This document shows, piece by piece, positions 30,901 to 43,966 of a stretch of 64,000 nt of DNA. The stretch is from Sipunculus nudus (Eukaryota; Annelida; Sipuncula; Golfingiida; Sipunculidae). Position numbers and translations under genes: made by a program. The stretch is from positions 12,151,508 through 12,215,507 of the forward strand of contig CM049313.1 of the NCBI GenBank assembly GCA_026874595.1. The letters are read 5' to 3'. Within the stretch, counting starts at the first letter, position 1. The number at the start of each line of letters is the position of its first letter. Under the pieces are notes generated by a model. It was given only the letters and a program-made list of their open reading frames with translations. It was not told the origin of the DNA and did no database searches.

Positions 30901-32186
30901 GTATATCAGGCCTATTTGAATATTTCCTTCTATGTGGTATATCAGGTCTACTTTAACATTTCCTACTATGTGGTATATCAGGCCTACTTGAACATTTCCT
31001 ACTATGTGGTATATCAGGCCTGTTTGAACATTTCCTACTATGTGGTATATCAGGCCTATCTGAACATTTCCTACTATGTGGTATATCAGGCCTACTGGAA
31101 CATTTCCTACTCTGTTTTATATCAGGCATTTTTGAACATTTCCTACTATGTGGTATATCAGGCCTACTTGAACATTTCCTACTATGTGGTATATCAGGCC
31201 TATTTGAACATTTCCTACTATGTGGTATATCAGGCCTATTTGAACATTACCTACTATGTGGTATATCAGGCCTACTTGAATATTTCCTACTATGTGGGAT
31301 GTCAGGCCTGTTTGAACATTTCCTACTATGTGGTATATCAGGCCTGTTTGAACATTTCCTACTATGTGGTATATCAGGCCTATTTGAATATTTCCTACTA
31401 TGTGGTATATCAGGCCTATTTGAACATTTCCAACTATGTGGTATATCAGGCCTACTTGAATATTTCCTACTATGTGGTATATCAGGCCTATTTGAACATT
31501 TCCTTCTATGTGGTATATCAGGCCTATTTGAACATTTCTTTCTATGTGGTATATCAGGCCTATTTGAACATTTCCTACTATGTGGTATATCAGGCCTATT
31601 TGAAACTTTCTTCTATGTTGTATGTCGGGTCTACTTGAAAATTTCCTACTATGTGATATATCAGGCCTACTTGAACATTGCGTACTATGTGGTATGTCAG
31701 GCCTACTTGAACATGTCCTACTATGTGGTATGTCAGGCCTACTTGAACATTTCCTATTATGTGGTATATCAGGCCTACTTGAACATTTCCTACTATGTGG
31801 TTATCCTACTTGAACATTTCCTACTATGTGGTATATCAGGCCTTTTTTTTTAACATTTCCTACTTTGTGGTATATCAGGCCTACTTGAACAATTCCGACT
31901 ATGTGGTATATCAGGCCTACTTGAACATTTCCTACTATTTGGTATATCAGGCCTATTTGAACATTTCCTACTATGTGGTATATCAGGCCTATTTGAACAT
32001 TTTCTACTATGTGGTATATCAGGCCTACTTGAACATTTCCTACTATGTGGTATATCAGGCCTATTTGAATATTTCCTACTATGTGGTATATCAGGCCTGT
32101 TTGAACATTTCCTACTATGTTGTATATCAGGCATATTTGAATATTTCCTACTATGTGTAGGCCTACTGGAATATTTCCTACTATGT
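27991..32186. repeat. 36-bp minisatellite array, about 115 units
   Basis: The consensus unit is CCTACTTGAACATTTCCTAC followed by TATGTGGTATATCAGG (36 bp). Variant units with CCTAATTAAATATATGTCC are 38 bp and shift the frame. Because 36 is divisible by three, four of six frames are open across long stretches (up to 493 codons), e.g. repeated YYVVYQAYLNIS on plus and YHIVGNVQIGLI on minus. Long blocks recur: units with CCTAATTAAATTTATGTCCTG start near 28640, 30076 and 30657, and a broken unit GTGGTTATCCTAC occurs near 29815 and 31797, showing segmental duplication within the array. Confidence 0.95.

Positions 32187-32188
<2 letters not shown>

Positions 32189-32260
<72 letters not shown>
32189..32260. 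repeat. (TC)n(TA)n microsatellite
   Basis: TC units pass into TA units directly at the right end of the 36-bp array. Confidence 0.95.
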
Positions 32261-32264
<4 letters not shown>

Positions 32265-32614
32265 TATTAGTGTATGTGTGAAAATTTCAAATGTATTTCA
32301 ATTGCTTATAAGTTAAAACGGTTCAGATTGGCCCCCTATCATGTCATATTTCCAGTAAATATAAATTTTAAAATTTTTTATATATAATACTTCATAGTTT
32401 ACTAAGAAATCCAACCAAAGTGTATAATTCTAATTATCAATACATGGTTCAATTGACCATGCGCCTTGTTAAAAGGATATATACCCCCTCCCAGCAAGTT
32501 AAGTAGGTATACAAGAAGTTTGTGCGACTTATATGGTCTACAGAAATCACAACATATTTTCACCAATATATGTTCTTTAACCTGATATTTCCATCATATA
32601 TATTAACAGTGGTA

Positions 32615-32760
32615 TGCTCTCTCTTTCCCTCCCTCCCCCCCCCCCCTCTCTCTCTCTCTCTCTCTGTGGTCCACTGTTTCTCTCTCTCTCTTTGTTTTTC
32701 TATGTCTGATTCTCTCTGTCTCTCCCTTTCTGTTAATTTGCGGTTTCTTCCAGGTCCTCT
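32615..32760. repeat. CT-rich low-complexity tract
   Basis: Poly-C followed by TCTCTC repeats with TGT interruptions. Confidence 0.85.
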
Positions 32761-33642
32761 GTCTGCTTATTGCCGGACAGTTGCCGGGTAAAACATTTCG
32801 GAATAGACACGGAAATGAACAGATCTATGTTTGATACAGTAAGTCTTTTTTTTCAGGTTACTGGCAAATGTTCTCAATCGTCATGAGGTCAACTGAGGCT
32901 GTTTCCGCAAAGGACACGAATTCACGAGGAACATCCATGATTCTGCTATCTAAGTTTGTCATCAAACCGACAAGATACCTTGAATCTCCTTATAATTAGA
33001 TCTCCACGCGACCTTGATCATCCTAATTTTTACCTGATTTAGGTTCCTATGTCTATCCGTAACATATATCCGACCTTATAAATGTTTAAAAATGTTTATC
33101 TTATCGTGGTTTGTTTTAGAGTAGCAACCGACCTTGGAAAGGCTGGCGCTCTTAGCATCCAGTTATAATTGGATGCATATGGATGCTCCTGCGGCCCAAA
33201 GGGGCATAAGAGTGATCAAAGGGCCGAAAACAAAATGATGTGAAGGAAACTTCCGTAATTAGAGCGTAGCTTCTCGTTGACATGATGACACCCAGTGGGT
33301 CATAATGTGCATTACCAAAGAATTCATTATTGTTATTGCCATAGAGTAAGATCGCATATTTAAAGCCTGAAGTTAAAGGCCAATATAGCGCAAGGTACCA
33401 GGCTATATGCGACATGTTTCATTACAATACGTTTTTGACCTGTGTTAATACTTACTGTATTTCTTAGTTCTATTTACCTGCCATATCACGGAAGCTCCTC
33501 CCTACGTTAACATGTTAAGAGTGTAATGTATGAGAGTCATGTAGGCATGACAAGAGGTTTGTGTGCCCAATATGGTCCCAAACATTTGTTCACCATATGT
33601 TCTTTAACCTGATATTTCCCCAATATATATTTACAGCGTTAT

Positions 33643-33690
<48 letters not shown>
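33643..33690. repeat. (CT)n microsatellite
   Basis: About 24 uninterrupted CT units. Confidence 0.95.
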
Positions 33691-33692
<2 letters not shown>

Positions 33693-33825
33693 AGAGAAGA
33701 GATGTGTATATGTTTTATACAAGACTATATATAATCAATCAGTAGGGGTGTGCGATATTATCGCTATATGGGTATATATGCGATACGGTGATTCGCATAT
33801 TGCGTATCGTGATAGTTTTCAAATT

Positions 33826-34265
33826 TCTCTCATTCTCTCTTTCCTCTCTCTCTCTCTCTCTGTGCATGTGTGTGTGTGTGTTCCGCTGTTTCTCTGTGGC
33901 TGTTCCTGTATCTCTTTTTCTGTCTTTGCCTTTCTCTCTCTATCTGTCTCTCTGTCTCTCTGTATGCCTCTCTCTCTCTTTCTTTCTCATTATGTGTGTG
34001 TTCCACTGTTTGTCTGTGGCTGTGTCTATTTCTCTGTTTTTCTCTGTCGGACTCTCTCTCAGTCTCTCCGTTTCTGTCTGTATCTCTCTGTCTCTGCTTT
34101 TTTATCTATCACTCTCTGTCCCTCTCTGTCTCTCTCTCTCTCTGTCTGTCTGTCTGTCTCTCATTCTCATTGTGTGTGTGTTCTGCTATTTCTCTGTGGC
34201 TGTCTCTGTCTCTTTGCTTTTGTTTTGTCTGTCTCTCTCTGTCTCTTCTTTTCTGTCTGTTTCTA
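33826..34265. repeat. CT-rich minisatellite with GTGTGTGTTC blocks
   Basis: TCTCTCTGTCTG-type sequence interrupted by four blocks of TGTGTGTGTTC(C/T)(G/A)CT followed by TCTGTGGCTG, spaced about 100-170 bp. Three overlapping open frames of 133-172 codons, all Ser/Leu/Cys-rich, are artefacts of the composition. Confidence 0.8.
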
Positions 34266-35321
34266 GATTAAGAGCTTCATGACACAAAAAGCTCAACTCA
34301 GGTAAAAGTGTTAAAATAACAAAAGGGACAGTTTTAATGAGGAGTATTTATGGTTATATGCAAACGTATACATACCTCATTCAAGCATCATGATCATCAG
34401 CGTGTTGTGATAAGGGTCAAGCTTTATATACCTGAATAAAGCGTGGTGTATGTTTCTCGCGTACACATTCTTTAAGACGTAAGTGCTGATAACCTAATTA
34501 CCCCCGTGCTCATACTGCCGTAGTGATCTGGTTTCAAAGTAAGGGCCACTCGCTTGATATATTTAGCGTATTAAGGCCAATGATAAGATCGGTCGTGAGT
34601 GTTTCCTCCATAAAGAAGCATGCTTCAATGCACGTGTGACTCCAAATTCAAAGATTCGAAGATATAGGCCTCACCACTCAATACGATCACGGCACAAACA
34701 CATCTTTGATTTCAAACTGCTATTTAGTCGAGACCGCTTTTGACTAGAGTTACTTGGTTTATTTAATTTTTATACCTTAAGTCATTATATTTAATAATAT
34801 CAATTATATGTAACATAAATTTAAACATTAAATCTGTAAACCTTTAAAATGGAGGTTTACATAAAAATTAACAGTTTATCATTATATCAAGTTCTAGAAA
34901 CTTTAAGGAAATGTTGAAATAAAAACATTTACTCGAATTAGGACAACAAAGTAGTTTTATCTGTGTCCTTGACACATTTCATTTTAATTAATTTCTCTGA
35001 AGGAAGCTTTATTATGGGTCGTATTTCAGCTTTTACGTGGCGTAGGTCCCTCAGAAAATTCGACTTTTTTTTTGGTTTATTTACGGTTTGCTCAAGAGGA
35101 GGTAGTGGCCTTACATTCTGACGTAAACGTTGTTTCTAAAGCCCACTTTTATGGCCCTAAGTAATGCGACCCACAAATACAAGGCACTCGAGCCCAAAAG
35201 CAAGGACCGAAATATATCTGAAACAATTCAGGTATCCACGCTTGCGGGGATTGGAGCAGTTGTAATTGGTCTGAAATGGTGGTTTTTTAGCAATCTCTGG
35301 GCTAAAATGGATGGGGCGTAA

Positions 35322-35326
<5 letters not shown>

Positions 35327-35366
<40 letters not shown>
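35327..35366. repeat. (CT)n microsatellite
   Basis: About 20 CT units. Confidence 0.95.
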
Positions 35367-35368
<2 letters not shown>

Positions 35369-35609
35369 GTTTTTTTCGGCAACTTGAAATCCTCCGAAGT
35401 TCTCTCTAAATATTTTTCGGCAAAATCCTGCCGAAGTTATTGTCACATGAGAAAAAAATACAGGACAGGCCATAAAATCAAGTTAAAGACAAGGTAGCTT
35501 CGTTTGAATGACAAGTTCTCATAAAACAACCTTCACTCTCAAACGCACAAAAAAGCGCTCTGACTCGTTCATGCAGTTATCAATTTATCATTGTCTAAAC
35601 AACTCTTAC

Positions 35610-35692
35610 CTGCTTGATTCCTTTTTGTTACTTCATCTTTTGATGGAAAATCACCTTGATTGACATTAGTCTCTTTCCTTGACTTGTGTTGT
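35610..35692 (-). CDS. Isolated exon-like segment, candidate upstream exon
   Basis: The minus strand shows a good acceptor (ATATTTCTTGCAG), 83 nt, and a good donor (CAAGCAG then GTAAGAG). One phase is open and gives a hydrophilic peptide QHKSRKETNVNQGDFPS followed by KDEVTKRNQ. It lies 10 kb upstream of the chitin synthase start on the same strand. It could be a 5' non-coding or alternative exon of that gene, an exon of an unrecognised gene, or chance. The charged composition resembles the chitin synthase tail, but no partner exon was found. Confidence 0.3.
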
Positions 35693-36304
35693 CTGCAAGA
35701 AATATCATTTTTAATATATTTGTATATTTCAAGCAAAGTCATTATCAGGTTACAACAATGGACGATTGGTGGAGGTCACACAAAAATATGAAAAATTAAA
35801 TATTTAACGTATTCAACATCCATGTCCAATGTATTATTAAATTAATAAAAAGGATAAACCAGTTACGATTAAATCAACCCAAAATCAGAGAATAAATAAA
35901 GAAGAAAAACATTATCAAAGACCAGTCCGGATCTATTTTGTTTAATTCAACCCAGTTTAAAATTAATTTGCAAATTGTACAGTCAAATCAACAGTCAAAA
36001 TCAAATGTGCTTGTATTAGCGTGATCAGTAATAGCAGCAAGTACAAAACCAGTGTCACTGGATTCATAACGACCAAGGCATTAATCAGATCGTCGACCTG
36101 AACCTACAAAGGTCACCCACCGTCACGACAAGGAAGTGACGCGTTACCGCGGGTCTAGCTAAGAACAGATCGAGATCAGGTCGTGTGCCCTTTTGTCTTC
36201 ATGTGATTGTAGGAGCGGACTCGGTCACCCAGGACACCTGGAAATATCCCGGTTTTCTGATGTCATAAACAAAATATTGATGCTGTGGACTTATGATGTG
36301 CAAT

Positions 36305-36772
36305 TTAAAGGTGCCCATTCAACTACCTTTAGAAACAAAAATTATGTGATATCTGGCTTCCTCTATGTATATATTAATGATCAAAGCATAATTGTTGTGA
36401 AAATATCTTATAACGCCTTCCTGAAGGATATATGAACTGGTTTATCAACAAAATATTTGTAAACACAGCAATGTTGACAAACGGGAAAAACATGTAACCT
36501 TAGGCAGTAGGTTGCATATATATTGAGGTAGAAAAGTTCACTTGTTGCAAAACGCCATTTACAAAGCTCTGGCTTATCTGACTTGCTGCCAGTGCCTTGT
36601 TGGATTTGTTTTGATTATTTTAGCGAGCCCCATCATATTAAAATCACATTGATATAAACAAAAGAAGCAGCCTTTGTGCGGACATATACACGTTTTCTGG
36701 CCTATTTTTATTAAAGCTCCAAGGGATTACCTTTAGTTTATTGAGGTCAGATAGATGATGGGAACCCTTTAA
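36305..36772. mobile_element. Dispersed TTAAAGG-ended element, copy B
   Basis: Starts TTAAAGGTGCCCATTCAAC and ends GGGAACCCTTTAA; interior shared with 15962-16396, including TGTAAACACAGCAATGTTGA. It carries an extra segment near 36600-36640 missing from copy A. No open frame. Confidence 0.6.
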
Positions 36773-39700
36773 AAAAGGGGCCGCTCTCACTCAAATATCC
36801 ACGGACTATTTCCCACCCCATGCAATCCACCCCTTGTCATTGATTTGTTCTTTACTCACATCGCTACACTCCCCATTTTTAGTGAGTAAAAAAAAATGAT
36901 GATCAGTCAATATATTGATGTTTTATCAACAGGTGACAATGTCCTTTGTTTAAGTGTCCATGAGTACACCGTAGCTTAAAATAACGAATTCGTGAAGCAT
37001 GTATTTAGCTTGAGAATTATGCAGGTGTGTATGTGTAAGTATTATTTTTTTTCAGATTAAAGCTTAAATGTAATTTTTAAGATAGCATTCCCTAAACTGT
37101 TGGACTAACCTTCTTGTGGAACGTCTGTATCAAATCTACACTCAAAGTTAAACAGACTTTTGTTTGTGACGTTAAAACTTATGATGAAATATGTATGGTA
37201 AAATCATTGCAAATTTGAATAAGTGAAATTGTTTTCTTGGAGACCAGTTTACGTTAGTCATAAAACTCCACCCTTTGGGTTCCCTCTTAAGTTTTACATA
37301 ATTTATATTACCACGGAAGTATAAGTTTACCATAATATAAAAAAATAATAATTGAATAACAAGGCTGAAAGTATGTTCCAATGAATTCCTGCTTGTATAT
37401 TAATTGTGTATTTCACATTTACACATTTCATAGGGAGAATTATTTTGTGTTTTATATTGCTTCTCAACCTTGATAACTTTATACATGGGCTTGGCAAAGA
37501 TAAGCCCTAACAACTTAGGAACAAAATAACTTCTCATGTTCGTTAGGTTTGATTGACTTTGGACGCCCCACGTCGAGGCACATTTTGGTCTAATCCACTT
37601 GTGCATCACGAGGTAACAATGTAACAAAGTCTTTATCAATACTTAATTAGCGCTTACAGCCTTGCACCCATCCATGCAATAACCAGCACGGCACTTTGGA
37701 TGCACCCAATAAACCCGACAGTGATATCTGAAATTCTTTTGGTCTTACGCGTAGGAACAGCTGTACTACATGCCGTAAGCTCATTTTTGAACATGATAAT
37801 AAATATTCATCATATTAACGTGGCTGGGGCAGCACTATGTATGTTATCACTGTTGCTAGGCCTTGACAGGATACCAATATCAGTAAGCAAGTTTTCTTAT
37901 GTAATCATTGGTAAAATATAACTTTCTTCTTGAAAAGAGTTTCTTTACGTCTACATGTCCGTTCTTCTTTTGCGTAACAGGTATATTAAAAGATAGAGAA
38001 TTTTAGGAATAAGCGATATATTTATTCGTTAGTAATACAAGATATTTCAAATAGTTATACAAATAACATAATAGACAGATAAATACATTGTCATATATTA
38101 TAGAATAAAAGGAAGTTGAGGCGATTTTGTTCGGTTAAATTCAGGCTGGGGCGTGCGCACTGTAAGTGCTATCTGGCTATATTTTAGCTTAATAATGTTC
38201 ATATTAATGATTATAACTTTTTATATCACTGTATGTACAAGACCGATATCCCTCTTTTATCTTAGAAATACAATTATAGAAATGCAAGCGGACGTCACAA
38301 ACAAGTACTGATATTGTTTGTAAGTACCTGTTATATACACACATACATACTGAATGGCAGAAAGCAACCTAATAAGACTATTCTCACATATACAAAAAGG
38401 AATCAGACGGGAAAACACACTTGTCTTATTTAGGGACTTTCACTTTGAATTCTGTCAGAAATTTCATATAATCGAGCTATGTGTTTTCTTTGAATTATAA
38501 ACAACACGATATTTCATATTGGCAAGGCGTCTATTCTATAAAATTCCACCAGCTGGAAAACATTTCGATCCTTACAATGCCCATTGCCTAAATGTGTTGA
38601 CCATATGTTGAAACGGAGCCCTGTAAATCGGCCCTCGCACTCGGAAGCATCAATGATTGCTGTAGGACAAAACTACTATATTTGTCACTCATAAATTGGC
38701 TGAAAAAGAGCATTTCTATCTACAACTGGTAGAGAAAGAGTATAATCGACGCACGGGAAACACGGCCATTAAACAAATGGTCCTACATCTCTAATCTTGT
38801 CAATAGTGAGTACACATCACATTCTGCTGGATCGCGGATATGTATTTTAAGTGCCATTAAGGCACCAGTGTACGGATACATCGCGACACAAGGTGGGTCA
38901 GTGTATAGTAAGATGTCTATGTATCGATATGTTTATGATATATCACCATCCAACAGGAGGTCCGACATTTAAATAGCAACAATAGCAATTTTATAACTTT
39001 CGTGCTTGTTTTTTGGACGAATATGTGTCATGAATTGGAGTTTGGGCTTTAATACTTAATCTGTATCGTATCATATATAGTATCGTGTATCACATCGTTA
39101 CTGAAGTATCGCGATACGTAACGTATCGTGAGATAATGTGTCGTTATAGCTCTAAGTGTACACAAGTGGTGTTGCCTGTAACTAATGAATGATGATAATG
39201 GAAACCACGCGATAAAAATATGTTATTATTCAGTTTTCTTATATTCCGGTATAGTATGTGCAAAAGTAGATTTAATTGAGATGGCAACACTAGGGTTTTA
39301 GTCATTAAAGCGATTTGGGGGGGGGGGGTGCAGATTAGAAATTAGAGCAAGGTGCACAATGACCACTTGGCAATTTTTAAACTTTGCAAGTTCCAAGTCA
39401 GTCGACGCAGCACGCAAAATATTTTGGTCCCCATACGTGCCTTAATTAAACTAACCATAGATAATGGAAGCTGCTTCCCTAGACGTTTAAATTTTTTTAC
39501 CAATTTTTTTATGTATAAGAGTGAAATGAAGAGCTTTGCACGTTTTATGTTATTCCACCAAGCGTTAACTTTGACTGATACGTACTGGGCAGTAAAGGTT
39601 TATAGGCCAACACAGAACAATGAAAAAAAAAAAAAATAGTTAAAATTAAGATGTTTTACCTGGGGATAACTCCTTGGTGATGAGTTAAAATGTAGATGGA

Positions 39701-40639
39701 TTCCGGATACTCGATCGTATCTGTTAGCATGTTCATGTGTATATTCATTCGCTGGTTTGTTGGTTAGTATTTTAAGCAGAAAATAATTTATAATAATGGA
39801 TAGGTGGGACACGGGCCAGGGAGAATCTCATAACATTCTGGATCCCGTTGAAGGGACTGATAAAGTAGGATTGTCTGGATTTGCCGGAGGTATTTGCTCT
39901 TGGGTATGCCATTCTAATTTTACTAGGAGATTCATATGCATAATTGAGCACAGAACAATCGAAGTGTGCTTGAGAATGTGTCCTCACGGGCAGGAATCGT
40001 GTAAATCTTGGCCGTCCTTGTCACTCATTGAGTCATATTGCAGAAAAACATTGTTATACTTATTTAGATTCCGGGTTCTTTCTTTCCGTCTTCAAAGCAA
40101 TAGGGGACATGATTAAAAAATCCCTCTTAAATTAAAGTTTTGCCATCATGCGCAGTCAGTGTTATACGAAAGGTAAACAAAGAGAATTCTTAAGTGTCTT
40201 CACGTCAATGATTACCTATTGTTTGTTGACATCACGGTAACATTAAAATGCTGAACTTTTTTCATGTTGCCTGCCCAGACGAAACAACACTTACATGCAT
40301 TCTTAGTAAAATCAACATGTGTGAGCGACCTCCAGCTGTGTTCTGCTGGAAACAAAACTCCCCCTTGTTGGTTTTCACAGCAGGAAGCAAAATGAATACG
40401 TGACGAACATGACGAACTCTTTCGACAACTACCTACATTTGTGGACCATTTGTAGCCTTGGCCGCTCCCATATGATATGTAATAAATGTAAACCCAACAC
40501 GCATCAGATGGCATACAGTCTTGATAGTTAAAAACTACATTCTTTTACTTAATTCCCTCAGGAGCATCTCAAGTACTGAAAATCTGTTTTAGGACAAGCC
40601 GTTTATGGTCTAGATTTTAATTTCATAAACTCTTAAAAA

Positions 40640-41330
40640 AATGGGTAGGAGTGAGTGAAAGTGGAGGACAGGGGGAGGAGGGGGGAGCAGGAGGGATTGA
40701 AAAAGGAGAAGGACAGGAAGAGGGAGGGAGGAGGGATTGAAAACCGAGGAGTGGGTGAAAGAGGACGACGAGGAGAGGAGGAGGAGGATCGATTAAAAGA
40801 TGATGACTGACTGAAAGATGAAGAGGACAGGAGGATGGATTGAAATATGAGAAATGAGTGACAGGAGTAGGACAGGAAGAGGAGGGATGAGGAGAAGGGA
40901 TTGACAGATGAAGAGTGAGCGAAAGAGGAAGATGACAGGAGGAGGAGGGAGGTGGAGGGATTGGAAATTGAGGAATGAGTGAAAGATGAGGACGAGAGGA
41001 GGAGAAGGAAGTGAGAGAAGAACAGGAGATGTGTGAGGAGGTTAAGGTGAAGCTGAGATGAAGGAATGTGCTAAACTAAATTAACAAAATAAATATCTGG
41101 ACTAGATTTACGTGCAGAGAATTCTACAAAATTACTTCTGTGCAGGCCCAGGGACAAGAAGGGTTATTAGTAGCTGGAGGAGGTACAGAAGCAGAATATA
41201 AAGAGGAAGTGCAGGAAGAAGGTATAGAAACCGAAGAAGAGATGCAGGTTGAGGTGTAGGTAGAAGGCGTAAGGAGGCGGAGGAGTAAAAAAAAGAGGAA
41301 GTATTGAGATAGGTATTGGATGCTTGAGGC
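40640..41330 (+). repeat. Purine-rich minisatellite
   Basis: Almost only A and G on the plus strand up to about 41035, with units of roughly 60 bp such as GGAGGGATTGAAA then GAGGAGTGAGTGAAAGAGGA. A second purine-rich part at 41150-41330 follows. Frames on the minus strand are shadows. Confidence 0.8.
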
Positions 41331-42534
41331 AAAGGAGTATGGCAAAATACACGCAACTAGGTTCAGTGTTCCGTTTATTTTCCTGAGGGGGGCGGCACAC
41401 AAATATATTATTAAAATACCCCAATACACCGAAAGTCTAAACTAGAGGTAAAGGCATTTTGACAATAGAATGAGGGTTCAACTTAAACGTCAAAACAAAA
41501 TATCTTAATAGAGAGTTATAACTCCTTGTCTAACGTACATAAATCATGAAATCCAGAAGGCCTGATATCAAAATACCATTCCTTTCGTATACCGTCATCT
41601 ACACGCCAGATTGAGATGCTGCGGTTGCTACACCTACCTTGACCAGTGCTTTACTCCTCTTCCTCATTAAGCCCCGTACACAAACAATTCCCCTACCGGT
41701 ACCTTAGACAAGGAAGTTAATTCAGCCGCGCTATAATGTTACAAAGTTCGTAAGCGGCGGCCTGATAAAACGACCAGGATAAAATACGGTGCGTGTTGGC
41801 AAAATGTCCAGATTGATTTGGCAAAATGACATGCACCAACGATAAGGACTTTTAAACCAAAGCCCCATTAACAGAGGCAAGTTTAAGATATAATCAAGGA
41901 GCACATTAGAGGTCCAAAGTTGAAGATCTGTTTCTTTATATATTTACGTATGCAAATGTATTCGACTACACCCAAACGCAAATACAGAACAGTATTTAAT
42001 TAAACTGTCCTGTGTATATGGATGTCGTACTTTGATATGATATTACAAACGTCATTGGGCGGGTTTTTATTGTTTCTTAGAACAGCGACTTAGCACCAGG
42101 AACAGAGGGAACATGTTGTTGTATTATGGGTTCAAATGAGATTTTATATCTAGGTTCCATCACTATTAAGTGTAGAGAAAACTTAGATTTAAGAATAGAT
42201 AGTGCTGAACATGTATTTTACTGCCTTTGGTGTTTCAAATTTTGACTCACGAACTGCTTTTTATCTGTCAGTGTCGGACACTTAAAATTCATAAATACGA
42301 ATTCACAGGTGTTCACGCAACATTTTCTCTGCCACCACTTTCATTTTACTGACAGGGTGACAGCTCTGGCGTCATTTGCTAAGCCTCGGGTTGAAGATCA
42401 TTTGATTTAGTTCATTTTTTGTTTGTTTTCATAGCAAAAACTTACGTGAACATTTTATTTGGAGAACTGCAGCATGATTAGTTACTGTAACTCGTGTAAC
42501 AATAAAATAGTCAACTTTTTTTCTGAAACATCAT

Positions 42535-43200
42535 TCCCGCTTCCCCCACCACTCAATACAGTCCACTTACACTACTCTGTCCCTCCCTCCGTCCTCCCTA
42601 ATCCTTCCATCCCCTCACTCCACCCTGTCAACTTGTTCCACCACATCCCTCCCTATTTCCTCCACCCCCTCTCTCCTCTCAGTCCAATTGTTCTACATCA
42701 TTACCACTGCCTCCACCACTCCACCGAGCCCATATGTTCTACCACATCTCTCCCTGCACCCACTCTCTACTCTCAGTCCACTTGTTCTACCACATCAATC
42801 CCTCTACCCTGCCTACTACACAAATCCGTACCCTCATTCCATCCAATCCACTTGCTCTACTCCCTCTCTCCCTCTGCTGTCTCTACTCCTTCCACCTCCT
42901 TTTTTCTCTCAGTCGACTTGTTATACTACATCATTCCCTTTACCACACCATCCAGTCCACTTGCTCTACTCCATCCCTCCCTCAGTCCTCCCTAATCCTT
43001 CCATCCTTCACTTCACTATTCTGTCACATCTCTCACTCTGCCCTCACCACTCCCTCCATCCCAGTACTCCACCCAATCTACTTGTATTATATTACATCCC
43101 TCACGACTTGTTCTATTCCATCACTCCACTCAGTCCACTCCCTGATCTACATCCCTATCTACGGTACTCATTCCACTCTTACAATTTTATCTTTTTCCAC
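42535..43200 (+). repeat. Pyrimidine-rich minisatellite
   Basis: C/T-rich tandem units with CAGTCCACTTGTTCTACCAC and ATCCCTCCCT, roughly 55-75 bp each. Three overlapping frames of 178-223 codons (Ser/Pro/Leu/His-rich) arise from composition and lack any family feature. Confidence 0.8.
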
Positions 43201-43966
43201 ACCTCTCTGTTGCTGTGTAATTTGCTCGTACTTGAATCAGAAAAACTCACTGTTTACTTTTCATTTTTAATAAGAATAGTTGTGCATGGAACATCAGAGC
43301 AGTATAAAGACATTGAAATGGTCAATATGGTAACAATCTTGGAAGGATTATGTATATGAAAATTTTCTGTTTAAATTACAAAAATTCAAAATTTTCTTGA
43401 AATATTCTTGTTTAGTGTGACCCAGTTACATTCATCAATATGAAAAATAATGACCTGATTATTGAAGTCTGTCCAGACCAACAGACAATAGGTGTAATAT
43501 GGCAGGTTTAATCCCTGATTACGAACCTGATTTTTTTACAATGTATCCCTGTTGATTTTGTAAGGAACTTTTAGATTTTCCAAATCTTGTACAAAATAAA
43601 TGTCACAAAAAATAAGGATATCATTAAACTGTACAGTGCAAGTATTTTTAACGAGTGTAAATATTTATAACAAGTCAAGTCTCAGACCAAACTGAGCTCT
43701 CTATAAAGAAGCTCTCTATAACAAGTTAAAATCAAACTATTCTAACTATGTAACAAGAAAATGTCCAGAGGACTATATCCCCCACCAAACAGGAATGTGA
43801 GTAATGTGTACACACACCATTACACACATACTAACACCCTCACAGTCTCATAACTGACTGGGAAAACTTTGTGCAGGCTTAATCAGAGAACCTATTCTGC
43901 TGCCAATACGGAACGTGACTTAAAGGATGCAGCTGCCATAATATTTAGAAGTAGAACCCAGTTAAA

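Noticed and set aside
27991-32186. CRISPR array or large repeat protein gene
   Set aside because: The 36-bp periodicity has no unique spacers, and four of six frames are open merely because 36 is a multiple of three. Frame-shifting 38-bp units and the lack of splice or start context argue against coding.
33748-34282. Ser/Leu/Cys-rich proteins of 133-172 codons
   Set aside because: Three overlapping frames over one CT-rich minisatellite; pure composition effect.
37100-37150. 26-nt micro-exon on the minus strand upstream of the orphan exon
   Set aside because: Acceptor is weak and its phase does not fit the open phase of 35610-35692.
42459-43359. Pro/Ser/His-rich proteins of 178-223 codons
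   Set aside because: Overlapping frames over a pyrimidine-rich repeat, no family match, no splice signals.
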